Shown here in pieces: positions 1 to 8,100 of a stretch of 43,840 nucleotides of DNA. Within the stretch, counting starts at the first letter, position 1. Every line of letters begins with the position of its first letter. The notes beneath the pieces are model-generated. The model was given only the letters and a program-made list of their open reading frames with translations. It was not told where the DNA came from and searched no databases. The stretch is from contig SHMW01000028.1 in NCBI GenBank assembly GCA_008080735.1, positions 1-43,840 of the forward strand. Reading direction: 5' to 3'. The translations under genes were made by a program, and so were the position numbers. The DNA comes from Promethearchaeota archaeon (GTDB lineage Archaea; Asgardarchaeota; Lokiarchaeia; Sigyniarchaeales; SOKP01).

Positions 1-72
1 AATCGTCGAGATAAAAGAAAGTGTTGTCAGTATAAAAATCAGTCCAAGCGATATTTTCTTTCTTGTATTCAT
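1..72 (-). CDS. N-terminus of a secreted or membrane protein (partial, cut by window edge)
   Basis: Read on the minus strand from ATG at 72, the first 24 codons give a basic start (MNTRKK) followed by a hydrophobic stretch (ISLGLIFILTTLSFIST). This is a typical signal peptide or first membrane segment. An in-frame TAA lies two codons upstream, so this ATG is the earliest possible start. The reading frame stays open to the window edge, so the rest of the protein is outside. The bases just before ATG (AAAGG) are too close to act as a normal Shine-Dalgarno site. Function unknown. Confidence 0.5.
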   Translation of the reverse strand, partial: MNTRKKISLGLIFILTTLSFISTI

Positions 73-328
73 CCTTTAGCGAACTCTTTTTTTGTAAGAT
101 TTTTTTATTGTTATTTTGTGAATAAACTAAATTCATAATTAAAACTCTAGATTAAAAGTTATAGAAATAGTTAAATTTATAGAAACATGATTTTAATTGT
201 TTTAAAGACATATATTTAGAGATCTAAAAACAGATGTTAAACCTTAATTGTCTTAACAAGTTAAAATCATACTGAAGACAAATTTAATTAGATTTAATTA
301 AAGAAATAAGAATGGTATTATATCTAAG
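73..328. other. Intergenic region, AT-rich
   Basis: This 256-bp gap separates two genes on the minus strand. It should hold the promoter of the partial signal-peptide gene. I see no open frame with a ribosome binding site, no RNA gene and no repeat in it. Confidence 0.4.
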
Positions 329-622
329 TTAAATACAATTGTTTTGAATATAATTCCGGATATTGCCTTTAGTAATGCTCTCTTTCTGAAATTCTACATC
401 CGTGGTGCATGCGAGCTCATTTTGTTTATAGATATTAATTCTGAGGGCATTATTTAATTCTTTGGTACGAACTTCTAAATCCTCCCCCATTCTGCCTTTC
501 ATGATGAATTTATCTATATTTTCGATCTTGATTTCCTTTTCTTTATATTTCAAATGATCGTCATATATTTGGCCTCTGTGGTGTTTCCTCATACATAAAG
601 TGCAATAATACGGTTTTGCCAT
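329..622 (-). CDS. Small CxxC/His protein, putative zinc-binding
   Basis: A 97-residue protein. The N-terminus holds a probable metal site, C7-x2-C10 followed by H14, H15 and H23, in the context YYCTLCMRKHHRGQIYDDH. The remainder (about residues 25-97) is charged and has no domain I can name. A GTGAG element lies a few bases before the ATG at 622 and supports this start. Short CxxC proteins of this kind are common in archaea and often bind nucleic acid or protein, but nothing here shows the partner. The gene is divergent from the thioredoxin gene, with 361 bp between them. Family name unknown; coding status is judged from the clean start and the ordered N-terminal motif. Confidence 0.6.
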   Translation of the reverse strand: MAKPYYCTLCMRKHHRGQIYDDHLKYKEKEIKIENIDKFIMKGRMGEDLEVRTKELNNALRINIYKQNELACTTDVEFQKESITKGNIRNYIQNNCI

Positions 623-983
623 TCTTACTCACTTCTATTCATGGTATTTCAAATTCAGATATTATAATAATACGAATTCTATTTAAATTAGGGGATTCTG
701 AAAAATTTTTATAATAGTATCACGAAATTCCCTTCTTTATATGCGAACGAGTAATCTTTTGTTATAAAAAGAGTTTCTAAATTTTTCACATTATGTTATT
801 CAAAATAGAAAAATTGTTAAGATTTCCCTAAAAGATAATGAAGTTTTGTATTTTTCAGCATTTCGCCAATACTTGTGAATTCAATTTCACAATAAAGAAC
901 TTTAAAAACAAACCTTAATTACCCCAAATAAGTTATGAAAATCGAAAGCATTACTTTCAAATCAAAATAGGAAAAGTGATGAT
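623..983. other. Divergent intergenic region
   Basis: This 361-bp AT-rich gap lies between the small CxxC gene (minus) and the thioredoxin gene (plus) and should hold both promoters. The only clear element is GTGAT at 976-980, just before the thioredoxin ATG, which matches the archaeal anti-Shine-Dalgarno sequence. No small gene or RNA is recognised. Confidence 0.4.
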
Positions 984-1385
984 ATGTCAGACGACGAGTT
1001 AGAGAAAATAAGAAGACAAAAACTTGAAAATTATATGAAACTTCAATCGATGCCTCAGGGCATTATAAAGATTCACACACCACAAGAGTACGAACAACTC
1101 ATCAATGAACATCCCTCAGCAATACTTATCATTGATTTTTGGGCAGAGTGGTGCGGACCGTGTAAAAATTTTGCTCCAGTATTTGAAAAACTTCAGAACG
1201 AATACGGAAATGAGTTTATTTTTGCTAAGGTAGATGTTGATGAGAATGGTAGTTTAGCCCAGAGATTCGGGATAACTGGGATTCCTACGACAGTATTTAT
1301 TCAAAACGGTAATTTAATAAATAAAGTTGTCGGAGCGATGGGCTACAATGGGATGAAAAACGTTTTAGAAAAACTGAAATCTTGA
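984..1385 (+). CDS. Thioredoxin with N-terminal extension
   Basis: A cytosolic thiol-disulfide oxidoreductase of 133 residues. The active-site motif is W56-C-G-P-C60, preceded by the strand IIDFWAE, and the cis-proline loop is GIPT at 99-102. The thioredoxin fold covers about residues 27-132, which is the usual length. The first 25 residues (DDELEKIRRQKLENY) are an acidic/basic helical extension resembling the N-terminus of PDCD5-type DNA-binding proteins. It is not part of the thioredoxin fold. GTGAT at 976-980 is a good ribosome binding site for the ATG at 984. The gene is followed 93 bp downstream, same strand, by a TrmB-like regulator. Reducing partner (thioredoxin reductase) is not in the window. 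Confidence 0.93.
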   Translation: MSDDELEKIRRQKLENYMKLQSMPQGIIKIHTPQEYEQLINEHPSAILIIDFWAEWCGPCKNFAPVFEKLQNEYGNEFIFAKVDVDENGSLAQRFGITGIPTTVFIQNGNLINKVVGAMGYNGMKNVLEKLKS

Positions 1386-1416
1386 GACCAATAAGACCGA
1401 CAACTCATTTTCAAGT

Positions 1417-1433
1417 CATATATATTTTATATT
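1417..1433 (+). promoter_or_regulatory. TATA-like element upstream of the TrmB-like gene
   Basis: The run CATATATATTTTATATT lies 46-62 bp before the ATG at 1479, in the short gap after the thioredoxin stop. Archaeal TATA boxes sit about 25-30 bp before the transcript start, so this would give a leader of roughly 25-35 nt that includes the AGGTGA ribosome binding site. A similar run precedes pcm. It is an inference from composition and position only. Confidence 0.35.
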
Positions 1434-1463
1434 AAATCAACCAATCTATATGTGTTATTTGCA

Positions 1464-1469
1464 AGGTGA
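1464..1469 (+). promoter_or_regulatory. Shine-Dalgarno site (AGGTGA)
   Basis: A perfect AGGTGA lies 9 bases before the ATG at 1479 and fixes the start of the TrmB-like regulator. Confidence 0.7.
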
Positions 1470-1478
1470 ATATTTTTT

Positions 1479-1964
1479 ATGGAAAGTATTTCAAGCCAAT
1501 TAGAAGAGATGGAACGGATTGATATTGAAAAACTGCGAGAGAAGGATGTATTTAAGAGTAAAAAGCTATTCAATTGTATTCTTGGACTAAATGATTTAGA
1601 GACGCAAGTATTTGCATATTTACTAAACAATAGCGACGTGGGAACATCGGAGCTGACAGATTTTTTTGATATGGACAGAAGTTCAATTCAACGCGCATTG
1701 CAGGCATTATATGATATGAACTTGATAAGCAGAGAATCTATGAGTCTGAAAAAGTATTCAAATCTTAAGAATTTAAAGCATCTAAAAAAACGAGGGTATC
1801 TTTATGTGTATAATGCCAATGATATCAAAGAGATCAAGAAACGGATGAAATTCCTCTTAAAAAAATGGTATGAATCAATGGATCGCTATATCGACTCAAT
1901 AGATTCATTATTTGACTGTTATGAGGAAAATGGCGAATTATGCTCTGAATTTGAGTTTAAATAA
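1479..1964 (+). CDS. TrmB-like winged-helix transcriptional regulator
   Basis: A 161-residue DNA-binding protein. After a charged helical lead (residues 1-30) comes a winged helix at about 34-110. It contains GLNDLETQVFAYLL, the recognition-helix region ELTDFFDMDRSSIQRAL and the wing-side helix LYDMNLISRES, the pattern seen in TrmB and MarR-like archaeal regulators. The C-terminal 50 residues look helical (KKRMKFLLKKWYESMDRYI) and could dimerise; no sugar-binding TrmB domain is present. It sits between thioredoxin and an MFS transporter on the same strand, so it may control one of them. The ligand cannot be told from sequence. Confidence 0.8.
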   Translation: MESISSQLEEMERIDIEKLREKDVFKSKKLFNCILGLNDLETQVFAYLLNNSDVGTSELTDFFDMDRSSIQRALQALYDMNLISRESMSLKKYSNLKNLKHLKKRGYLYVYNANDIKEIKKRMKFLLKKWYESMDRYIDSIDSLFDCYEENGELCSEFEFK

Positions 1965-2065
1965 CTAAACCATTCCTTTCGCACTAGTCAGAAAGTTATA
2001 CCCAATATCAAAGTTGTCCAATTGAAAGAGCAAATTTTTTAACAGAGTCCCATCTAGTTTCATAT

Positions 2066-3412
2066 ATGGAAAAGCAACCTCGAAATTCTTCAATACTATC
2101 CATCATCCTTTTTGTAGTTATAATTTCTTTTGTATATTCAACACAGTATATGATCTCTCCCAATTTAGAGCTAATTTCCATCTATTTTGGGTTTGGTGGG
2201 AATACCAGCCCGCTCGGCGTTCTTACTTTCTCTTATACAATCATTTCGGGAATTTCAATCATTATATTTGGCTATCTCGCGGATAAAGTAATCCGAAAAT
2301 GGATTGTATTTGGGGGGAGCGTTCTTTTTTCCATCTTCTCCTTGTTAACGATCTTCGTACCTTCGGGATTTTCCGGATATGTTATGTTTTTCTTGCTCAC
2401 TTCCGTTAATGCGATTGGTTTCGGTGCGATTATTCCCTCAATCTTCTCACTCATTGGGGATCTCATCTCTCAAACGGAACGCTCGAAAGGGTTTTCATTC
2501 TTTTCTATCGCATCCTTGATTGGAACTGCGCTGGGGCTAGTGTTGGCGACTATCGCAGGTTCTATCGATTGGAGGATTGCATATCTTATCGCGGGAGTTG
2601 CGGGAATTATTACGACAATTCTCATACTCTTTTTCAGAGAACCATCTAGAATTGGCAAAGATTACGCTGGAATGGTTGAAGAGGAGATGGTAACATATTC
2701 TTATCGCATTAAAATCTCTGATCTCCACGAGATTTTTCAAAAAAAATCGAATGTATGGTTAGTGATTAATTTCGTGGATACAATTCCGACAGGTATAATC
2801 ATTTTTTTATTATTTGAATATATGAAACAATACCATAACATCCCCAACGACATTTCCCTTATTTTCCTCGCGTTGATTTTATTAAGCACACTTATCGGAA
2901 CAATTATCTTTGGATTTGTGGGGGACAATTTGTTTAAGAAAGGGAATAAGAAAGCTCGTGTCCATTTGGCTCTATTTGGGAATATTTTTCCGATCCCATT
3001 CTTATTCATCGCGCTTTTAATCCCTTTCCAGGTGGCGGACCCGAGTTCGATTTTAAACGTGTTATCCACCCCTGGCGTGATTATTTGGGTGGTGCTTTTT
3101 GCTGTCGGGCTATTCGCGAATGGTGCGGTCAATGGAAACTGGTACGCCACCGTTGCGGATATCAACTTGCCGGAAAATCGGGGCACCGTACTCGCAACGA
3201 CAAATTTCTTTGATATTATAGGAAGAGCTATTGGCCCACTGATAGGAGCTTTTGTCGCAGATGCCCTCAACTATGTTGCCGGGATGATGATGTCAATTAT
3301 TTTTTGGATTTTCATCCCGTTTTTTTGGATACCCGTATTGAGAAATGTAGTCGATGATATGACACAAACCCAAAAAACCTTTGAAGAGAGATTAAAAGAC
3401 TTAAAATCCTAA
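2066..3412 (+). CDS. Major facilitator superfamily (MFS) transporter
   Basis: A 448-residue polytopic membrane protein with about 12 hydrophobic segments. After TM2 it carries the MFS loop signature GYLADKVIRKW (about residues 69-79). The matching second-half loop is GFVGDNLFKKGNKK. A central charged loop (about 188-225) separates the two six-helix halves, and the tail (DDMTQTQKTFEERLKDLK) is cytosolic. The layout resembles Spinster-like or general drug/sugar MFS proteins, but the substrate cannot be assigned. The ATG at 2066 has no obvious Shine-Dalgarno site. It lies 101 bp downstream of the TrmB-like gene, which might regulate it. Confidence 0.88.
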   Translation: MEKQPRNSSILSIILFVVIISFVYSTQYMISPNLELISIYFGFGGNTSPLGVLTFSYTIISGISIIIFGYLADKVIRKWIVFGGSVLFSIFSLLTIFVPSGFSGYVMFFLLTSVNAIGFGAIIPSIFSLIGDLISQTERSKGFSFFSIASLIGTALGLVLATIAGSIDWRIAYLIAGVAGIITTILILFFREPSRIGKDYAGMVEEEMVTYSYRIKISDLHEIFQKKSNVWLVINFVDTIPTGIIIFLLFEYMKQYHNIPNDISLIFLALILLSTLIGTIIFGFVGDNLFKKGNKKARVHLALFGNIFPIPFLFIALLIPFQVADPSSILNVLSTPGVIIWVVLFAVGLFANGAVNGNWYATVADINLPENRGTVLATTNFFDIIGRAIGPLIGAFVADALNYVAGMMMSIIFWIFIPFFWIPVLRNVVDDMTQTQKTFEERLKDLKS

Positions 3413-3425
3413 AATAAAACTATTA

Positions 3426-3432
3426 TTTTTTT
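3426..3432 (+). terminator. Poly-T terminator after the MFS gene
   Basis: A T7 run follows the stop codon of the MFS gene by about 14 bases. Archaeal transcription ends at such T tracts without needing a hairpin. Position and composition are the only evidence. Confidence 0.35.
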
Positions 3433-3486
3433 ATTAGGTTTCTTTCACAAGAGAAACTAAACGGCTAAAAAGGAATAGAAGATAAG

Positions 3487-3505
3487 AAAAAAAAATAAAA
3501 ATAAA
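3487..3505 (-). terminator. Poly-T terminator of the surface repeat protein gene
   Basis: On the minus strand this is a nearly unbroken T tract with only two A interruptions, 20-40 bases beyond the stop codon of the surface-protein gene. It and the opposing T7 run flank the convergent gap between the two genes. Confidence 0.4.
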
Positions 3506-3523
3506 TCTAAGTATGACTGGTTT

Positions 3524-5392
3524 TTATTCATTTTTATTCATTTGTCTTGAGATATAAATTCCCGCTATAAGAATTATCGTGGCCGTTAGAGGGAGAAATA
3601 CCATTGGCAGGAAGCCCGGAATATACATGTCCTCTTCTTTAGTAGTGAAGGAGAATTGAGCCGAGACCGTATTCACCAAACCATCTGATACGTTTACAAA
3701 CCATTTGTATTCTGTATTGTATTCTAAATCGCTCCAAGTCAATGAGACTACTTCTGGTTCGCTACTCGAGACCGTCTCAAACCCAAGAGCAAAGGGAGTA
3801 CCCGAGGTATTATCATAGAAATGGATTATTAAATCTTGTCCATTCACATCCGAAACACTAACTCGTAGTATGGGATTAAGATCTACGTTCGTAGCGCCAT
3901 TCGATGGACTTTCTGCGCCTACTGAGGGAGGAGTATTCGGTATTGTGGTAAATTGCCATTCATCTGAGGTCGTATTCTCTAAACCATCTGATACATTTAC
4001 GAACCATCTATATTGCGTGTCATAAGAAAGCCCATTCCAATCAAATGAGGCTTTTGAAGGGCCACCATCCATTATATTGTCCATTCCAAGAAGATTTGGA
4101 TTGTCCGAAGAATTATCATAGAAATAGATCATCAAATCGTGCCCATTCGCATCTGATACGTCCACTTCTAATGTGGGGTTAAGATCTACGTTCGTAGCGC
4201 CATTCGATGGACTCGGATTAGTAATCTCTGGGGGCGAATTGAAGAAAAACACCCTTGAATACACACCATAACTTCCATCTGGGTCTTGTCCCTGGCTTTC
4301 CCAAGCTATTGCAACACGATCCTCAGAAAGGGAAGCAATAGATGGCGATTTTTGATCATCATTTGTATATTTATTTACCCTAAATTCAATTGTTTGATTA
4401 GTCATTTCCGTCTTATCAAATACCGTCGCGTATATACCATAACTTCCATCTGGGTCTTGCCCTTCGCTTTGCCAGGATATAATAAATGTATCCTCAGAAA
4501 GGGCGCCAACCGAAGGATACCATTGCAGATCATTACTATAATGATTTATTCTAACTTCTTGCGTAATATTATTACCAGTTGTCGCGTTAAACACAGATGC
4601 ATAGACACCCACGCTATTATCGGGATCTTGGTTTTGACTTGACCAAGCGACTGCAAATGAGTCCTCTGAAAGTGCACAGAGGGAAGGATTCGCTTGATTA
4701 TCTTGATAATAATCATTAATGCGAAATTCTTTAGTTATATTTATACCTGTCAGAGTATCAAATATTTTTGCATAGATACCCCCGCTGTTATCGGGATCCT
4801 GGCTTTGACTTGTCCATACCACTACAAGTTTATTATTTGAAAGAGCACATATTTCTGGGGACGACTGAGAAAAGTTAATAAAATCATTCACACGAGTTTC
4901 AGAAGTTATATTCTGAGTTGTTGTCGCATTAAAGAATGACATATATACCCCAAGACTTCCATCAGGATCTTGAGTTGAGCTTGCCCAAGCGACTGCAAAT
5001 GAGTCCTCTGAAAGTGCACAGACCTTGGGAACCTGTTGCAACCCATCTGTATGTTGATTAATACGAAATTCTTTAGTTAGGTTCATTCCTGTTGACGCAT
5101 TGATGATTGTTGCGTAAACACCCAAACCAAATCCATCTTGAAGATTACTTTGCCATACAATAACAAGTTTTTCATCAGATAATGAACTAATAGAAGCACC
5201 ACTTTGACTGAAGTCCGTAAAACTATTTACTCGAAATTCATCAACTTGAACAACAACACTTAACGATTCTGTAGACGATAACTTTATAGATTTTGGATTA
5301 GGCAATTCCATTTTATTTATTTGGCTCATCCCCATTACAATTAAGGAACTAAGAGCTATTAAAGCGAACACATAATATTTATTTTTTTTCAT
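3524..5392 (-). CDS. Cell-surface protein: six ~56-residue repeats, two Fn3-like domains, C-terminal anchor
   Basis: A 622-residue exported protein. Residues 1-25 form a signal peptide (MKKNKYYVFALIALSSLIVM). Six repeats of 56-57 residues begin near residues 52, 108, 166, 222, 279 and 336. Each has the pattern xFRVN, SLSED, AWxSQxQDPDGSxGVYA and could form a beta-propeller. Two Fn3-like domains of about 100 residues follow (about 385-483 and 487-584), both containing NGATNVDLNP and WFVNVSDGL. The end is IPGF (591-594), one TM helix and a short basic tail, resembling PGF-CTERM surface sorting signals. NxS/T sites are frequent. This is probably an adhesin or S-layer-associated protein. The repeats contain Asp-rich QDPDGS loops that could bind calcium. 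No enzyme motif is seen. Confidence 0.8.
   Translation of the reverse strand: MKKNKYYVFALIALSSLIVMGMSQINKMELPNPKSIKLSSTESLSVVVQVDEFRVNSFTDFSQSGASISSLSDEKLVIVWQSNLQDGFGLGVYATIINASTGMNLTKEFRINQHTDGLQQVPKVCALSEDSFAVAWASSTQDPDGSLGVYMSFFNATTTQNITSETRVNDFINFSQSSPEICALSNNKLVVVWTSQSQDPDNSGGIYAKIFDTLTGINITKEFRINDYYQDNQANPSLCALSEDSFAVAWSSQNQDPDNSVGVYASVFNATTGNNITQEVRINHYSNDLQWYPSVGALSEDTFIISWQSEGQDPDGSYGIYATVFDKTEMTNQTIEFRVNKYTNDDQKSPSIASLSEDRVAIAWESQGQDPDGSYGVYSRVFFFNSPPEITNPSPSNGATNVDLNPTLEVDVSDANGHDLMIYFYDNSSDNPNLLGMDNIMDGGPSKASFDWNGLSYDTQYRWFVNVSDGLENTTSDEWQFTTIPNTPPSVGAESPSNGATNVDLNPILRVSVSDVNGQDLIIHFYDNTSGTPFALGFETVSSSEPEVVSLTWSDLEYNTEYKWFVNVSDGLVNTVSAQFSFTTKEEDMYIPGFLPMVFLPLTATIILIAGIYISRQMNKNE
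3876..4213 (-). repeat. Internal 35-bp exact repeat, 303 bp apart, in the Fn3-like region
   Basis: Positions 3876-3910 and 4179-4213 are identical over 35 bases, while the flanking Fn3 codons have diverged. The offset of 303 bp is 101 codons, one Fn3 unit, so the two domains arose by in-frame duplication. The shared tract encodes the GATNVDLNP strand. Confidence 0.7.
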
Positions 5393-5851
5393 CTTTAATT
5401 TTTTTATTTGGTTTTCTAATGATTATGATTCACTTTTATCCTTATTATAGTTTTCTCTTTTCCCAAGTTTCATTATAAGTTTAAGATGGAAATTTTAATT
5501 GTCATTAATATTATCATATTGGTATTTAATAAAATTTGAAGGAAATGATTATTTTTATGTTTATATTAACTCCATAATACCAAATAAACCAGATTTAGAC
5601 AAAAATTTATATCTCTAAATTTGTTTTTGGCAGATATCCGTTTACATTTATGTCAATCAATCATATAAAATGAACTTTACATATTTTGTTTCTCAGCAAG
5701 GAGACTAATTTCAATTCCCATATTTACTTGGAGGAATTAAAAAAAATTATTGCCATAATTCTAAGAGATTATGCCTTAAACTAGCCGAAAGTTCAAAAAC
5801 TATTTACCTTTAAAATGAATAATATTGATTAAACTGAACAAATAAAAACGA
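5393..5851. other. Divergent intergenic region
   Basis: A 459-bp AT-rich gap between the surface-protein gene (minus) and the MFS/longin gene (plus), so it should hold two promoters. A GGAGG element near 5731 is followed by no usable start codon. A few tiny frames exist but none has both a ribosome binding site and coding character. No RNA gene is recognised. Confidence 0.4.
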
Positions 5852-7420
5852 ATGAACACCATGGAGAGTTCAATTTCCTACTGGTTTCGAAAAGTGTTTG
5901 TTAGAGATGTTGATCTCTCCAAACGTGGATTTTTTTACTTTTTTATTGGATTTTCCCACTGGATTTTTATTTTAGACTTTATTCTTTCTCATTTTATTAG
6001 TTTTAATACCGATGAAATGTTTTCTCTGGTGAATATCGTCGCAATAATCGTATTTATCCTAACATTCGCCTTGGCGGGTTTTCTTGTCGATAAGATCAAG
6101 CGACGGATGAGATTCTTGGTTATACTTTCTTCTCTAATCTCTCTTTCGGCGGTTCTCTTGTTCTATGATGAATTAGTATATACTATTTTCCCAATCTCAT
6201 CGTTACTTTTTGCTTCGGGAATCTATCTTATTGACCTCTTAACTGTATTTACTCATGAAACAACCATCTTAAATAGGGGGCGCCTTCTCAGCTATTTACT
6301 CATTATCTCCTTCATTATTTCACATCTTCTAATTGTTTTGATAAATCTTGATATAATGGCGTTTGTCATCATAAATATCACATTCTTGGCAATAGAATTC
6401 GCAATTTCCAGAGTTTATAGCTACGTGGAAACAGAGGAGCGCTTAACCTCAGATCATAGTTTTAAGGAGATTCTCTTAGAGAAATCGCATTTGGGCTATT
6501 TATTAGCATTTTTGAGTTTAGGCTATACCATCGGAAATGCCTTTGAATTCAACGCGCCCCTTTTTACGAACCCCTTTTTTTTCTTCAGTTTATTACTCGT
6601 CGCAGTCGGGATCACAGGAATTTTCTTGGATAACATGGGACGCAAATGGAGTTTTAGTGCGGCAATTTTAATTATCTCGATTTTGATCATTTTTTCCGGG
6701 ATTTTAAGACCAATATTTTCCACTATATTCCTTCCACTTGCCTTACCTATAGCTCTGATTCTCTTATTTGCGTTTACAGGGGACTTTTCGACCGAAAGAA
6801 ATACACTGAAATATAGGGGGGCAATCTCAAGTATTTTCTTGTTTTGCGCAATCTCCGGGTTTCTAGGAGGGATATTCATAAAGATTATTGCTTTGCAAAC
6901 CTTTTTGGCGCATCCAGATCTTTGGTGGATTCCAGAACTGACGAAAGCGATAAATACGCTTCTGTTGATCATTATCTTAGTATGGATCATGCCTCTCCCC
7001 GAGATTTTATCTTCCAAAGAATCCATTTGGGCAGATGCTCTCCGAAATCTCTATGTATTCAACCGCAATTCGCTGTGTATCTATTCAAAAACTTTTGACT
7101 CGAGGAATCAGAGTGCTCTAAGTGAAGATCTTATTACAGGGGGTCTTTCTGGCATTTTGAAATTAATCTCGGAAATTACCAATGAGCGAAAAAATCTGCG
7201 CATAATTGACAAAGATCAAGTAAAACTCTATTTCGAATACGGGAGATATACCGTTCTAGCTCTTACCGCAGACCGATATCTTCCCATATTGTTTAAAAAA
7301 ATGGAGATATTTCTGAAACGCTTCGAACATGAGTTCGAGAAAGAACTGGAAAATTTTCATGGGGAAACCTCTCAGTTTTCGTCCAAGACTGAACTATTGG
7401 TTAATAGGTACTTTAAATGA
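5852..7420 (+). CDS. MFS-like membrane protein fused to a C-terminal longin/roadblock-like domain
   Basis: A 522-residue protein. Residues 1-385 are polytopic with about 12 hydrophobic segments and degenerate MFS loop signatures, GFLVDKIKRRMRF (first half) and LDNMGRKWSF (second half). From about residue 391 to the end is a soluble domain that begins LRNLYVFNRNSLCIYSKTF. It continues with DLITGGLSGILKLISEI, YFEYGRYTVLALTADR and FLKRFEHEFEKELENF. The order matches the cytosolic longin-like domains of the two receptor-like genes at 10.4-15.1 kb. ATG at 5852 and ATG at 5861 are both possible starts. Longin/roadblock folds are used for small-GTPase and membrane-traffic control in Asgard archaea and eukaryotes, so this may be a sensor or a regulated transporter. 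The MFS half may not transport. Confidence 0.75.
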   Translation: MNTMESSISYWFRKVFVRDVDLSKRGFFYFFIGFSHWIFILDFILSHFISFNTDEMFSLVNIVAIIVFILTFALAGFLVDKIKRRMRFLVILSSLISLSAVLLFYDELVYTIFPISSLLFASGIYLIDLLTVFTHETTILNRGRLLSYLLIISFIISHLLIVLINLDIMAFVIINITFLAIEFAISRVYSYVETEERLTSDHSFKEILLEKSHLGYLLAFLSLGYTIGNAFEFNAPLFTNPFFFFSLLLVAVGITGIFLDNMGRKWSFSAAILIISILIIFSGILRPIFSTIFLPLALPIALILLFAFTGDFSTERNTLKYRGAISSIFLFCAISGFLGGIFIKIIALQTFLAHPDLWWIPELTKAINTLLLIIILVWIMPLPEILSSKESIWADALRNLYVFNRNSLCIYSKTFDSRNQSALSEDLITGGLSGILKLISEITNERKNLRIIDKDQVKLYFEYGRYTVLALTADRYLPILFKKMEIFLKRFEHEFEKELENFHGETSQFSSKTELLVNRYFK

Positions 7421-7555
7421 GAATTTTAATCTATTTATCAAGGTTGGAAAATTTATGTAAGCGGAAATTATAAAATTAGAAAAAGAGAAAAATAAAAAGA
7501 ATAACGGAAAGGCAATTTTAGCAAAATTATCTTAATGGATTTCTAAGATTTACGC

Positions 7556-7822
7556 CTATGCGTTCTTTAAAATGAAAAGCATCGAGTCGTGTGGAATGAA
7601 AAACTCATCTTCTCTCTTGATAATGACTGTATGGAAATATTCAGCTAAACCGAGAAAGCCCCGAATAACGCTCTCATCCTCTTCGAATTCAAATGTCACG
7701 TGAACGATACCATTTTTAGAACTAATTTTGACATCATCGTACACGCGCTCATCGATGAGGGGGATCTTAAGTTCGTTTATAATTTCGAATACTCTCTTAA
7801 CAAAAAGTTCGTCTTTACCCAT
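7556..7822 (-). CDS. Small conserved-looking protein of unknown function
   Basis: I do not recognise this protein. The likely start is the ATG at 7822, giving 88 residues; a GTG 12 bases upstream is possible but AGAGTGGG between them looks like the ribosome binding site. It reads as an alpha/beta mini-domain: a helix (LFVKRVFEIINELKIPLID), strands (VKISSKNGIVHVTFEFE), an acidic turn, a helix (VIRGFLGLAEYF) and a strand pair (HTVIIKREDEFFIPHD). TATATA at about 7862-7869 on the minus strand is a candidate promoter. The gene lies between the MFS/longin gene (convergent) and the AOR operon. No cysteines or catalytic motif are visible. Confidence 0.6.
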   Translation of the reverse strand: MGKDELFVKRVFEIINELKIPLIDERVYDDVKISSKNGIVHVTFEFEEDESVIRGFLGLAEYFHTVIIKREDEFFIPHDSMLFILKNA

Positions 7823-8100
7823 ATTTTTTCCCACTCTTTTCTATAAGTTGTATTCTGTTTAGTATATAACAATAATAAATTGATGTTTTTTAATTATTAT
7901 TATTTTTTATTTTCTTAGATAATAAATTTTACAATTTTCGAGTATTTAAGAATTTCGAATACTAGTCCTAGCTTCATTTTTCCATTGAGAGATATCATCT
8001 AATATTCTATTATATTGAATTGAAGGAAGGAAAAAATCCACCAAAATGGACAAAACCAGTGAATCAAAGATATTGCTTATTAAGAGGGAAGATTTCAATA

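Noticed and set aside
2737..3270. 177-codon open frame on the minus strand inside the MFS gene
   Set aside because: It is a shadow of the membrane-protein codons; the plus strand encodes a complete MFS transporter.
4286..4642. 118-codon plus-strand frame inside the surface protein gene
   Set aside because: It arises from the repeated minus-strand codons; the minus-strand product has a signal peptide, repeats and an anchor.
5725..5745. GGAGG element in the 5.4-5.9 kb gap
   Set aside because: No start codon or open frame follows it at a usable distance.
6523..7026. 167-codon open frame on the minus strand inside the MFS/longin gene
   Set aside because: Shadow frame opposite TM-rich codons; no ribosome binding site and no recognisable domain.
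7940..7970. Imperfect inverted repeat near AGTATT...AATACT
   Set aside because: Stem too short and AT-rich for a meaningful hairpin; not at a gene end.
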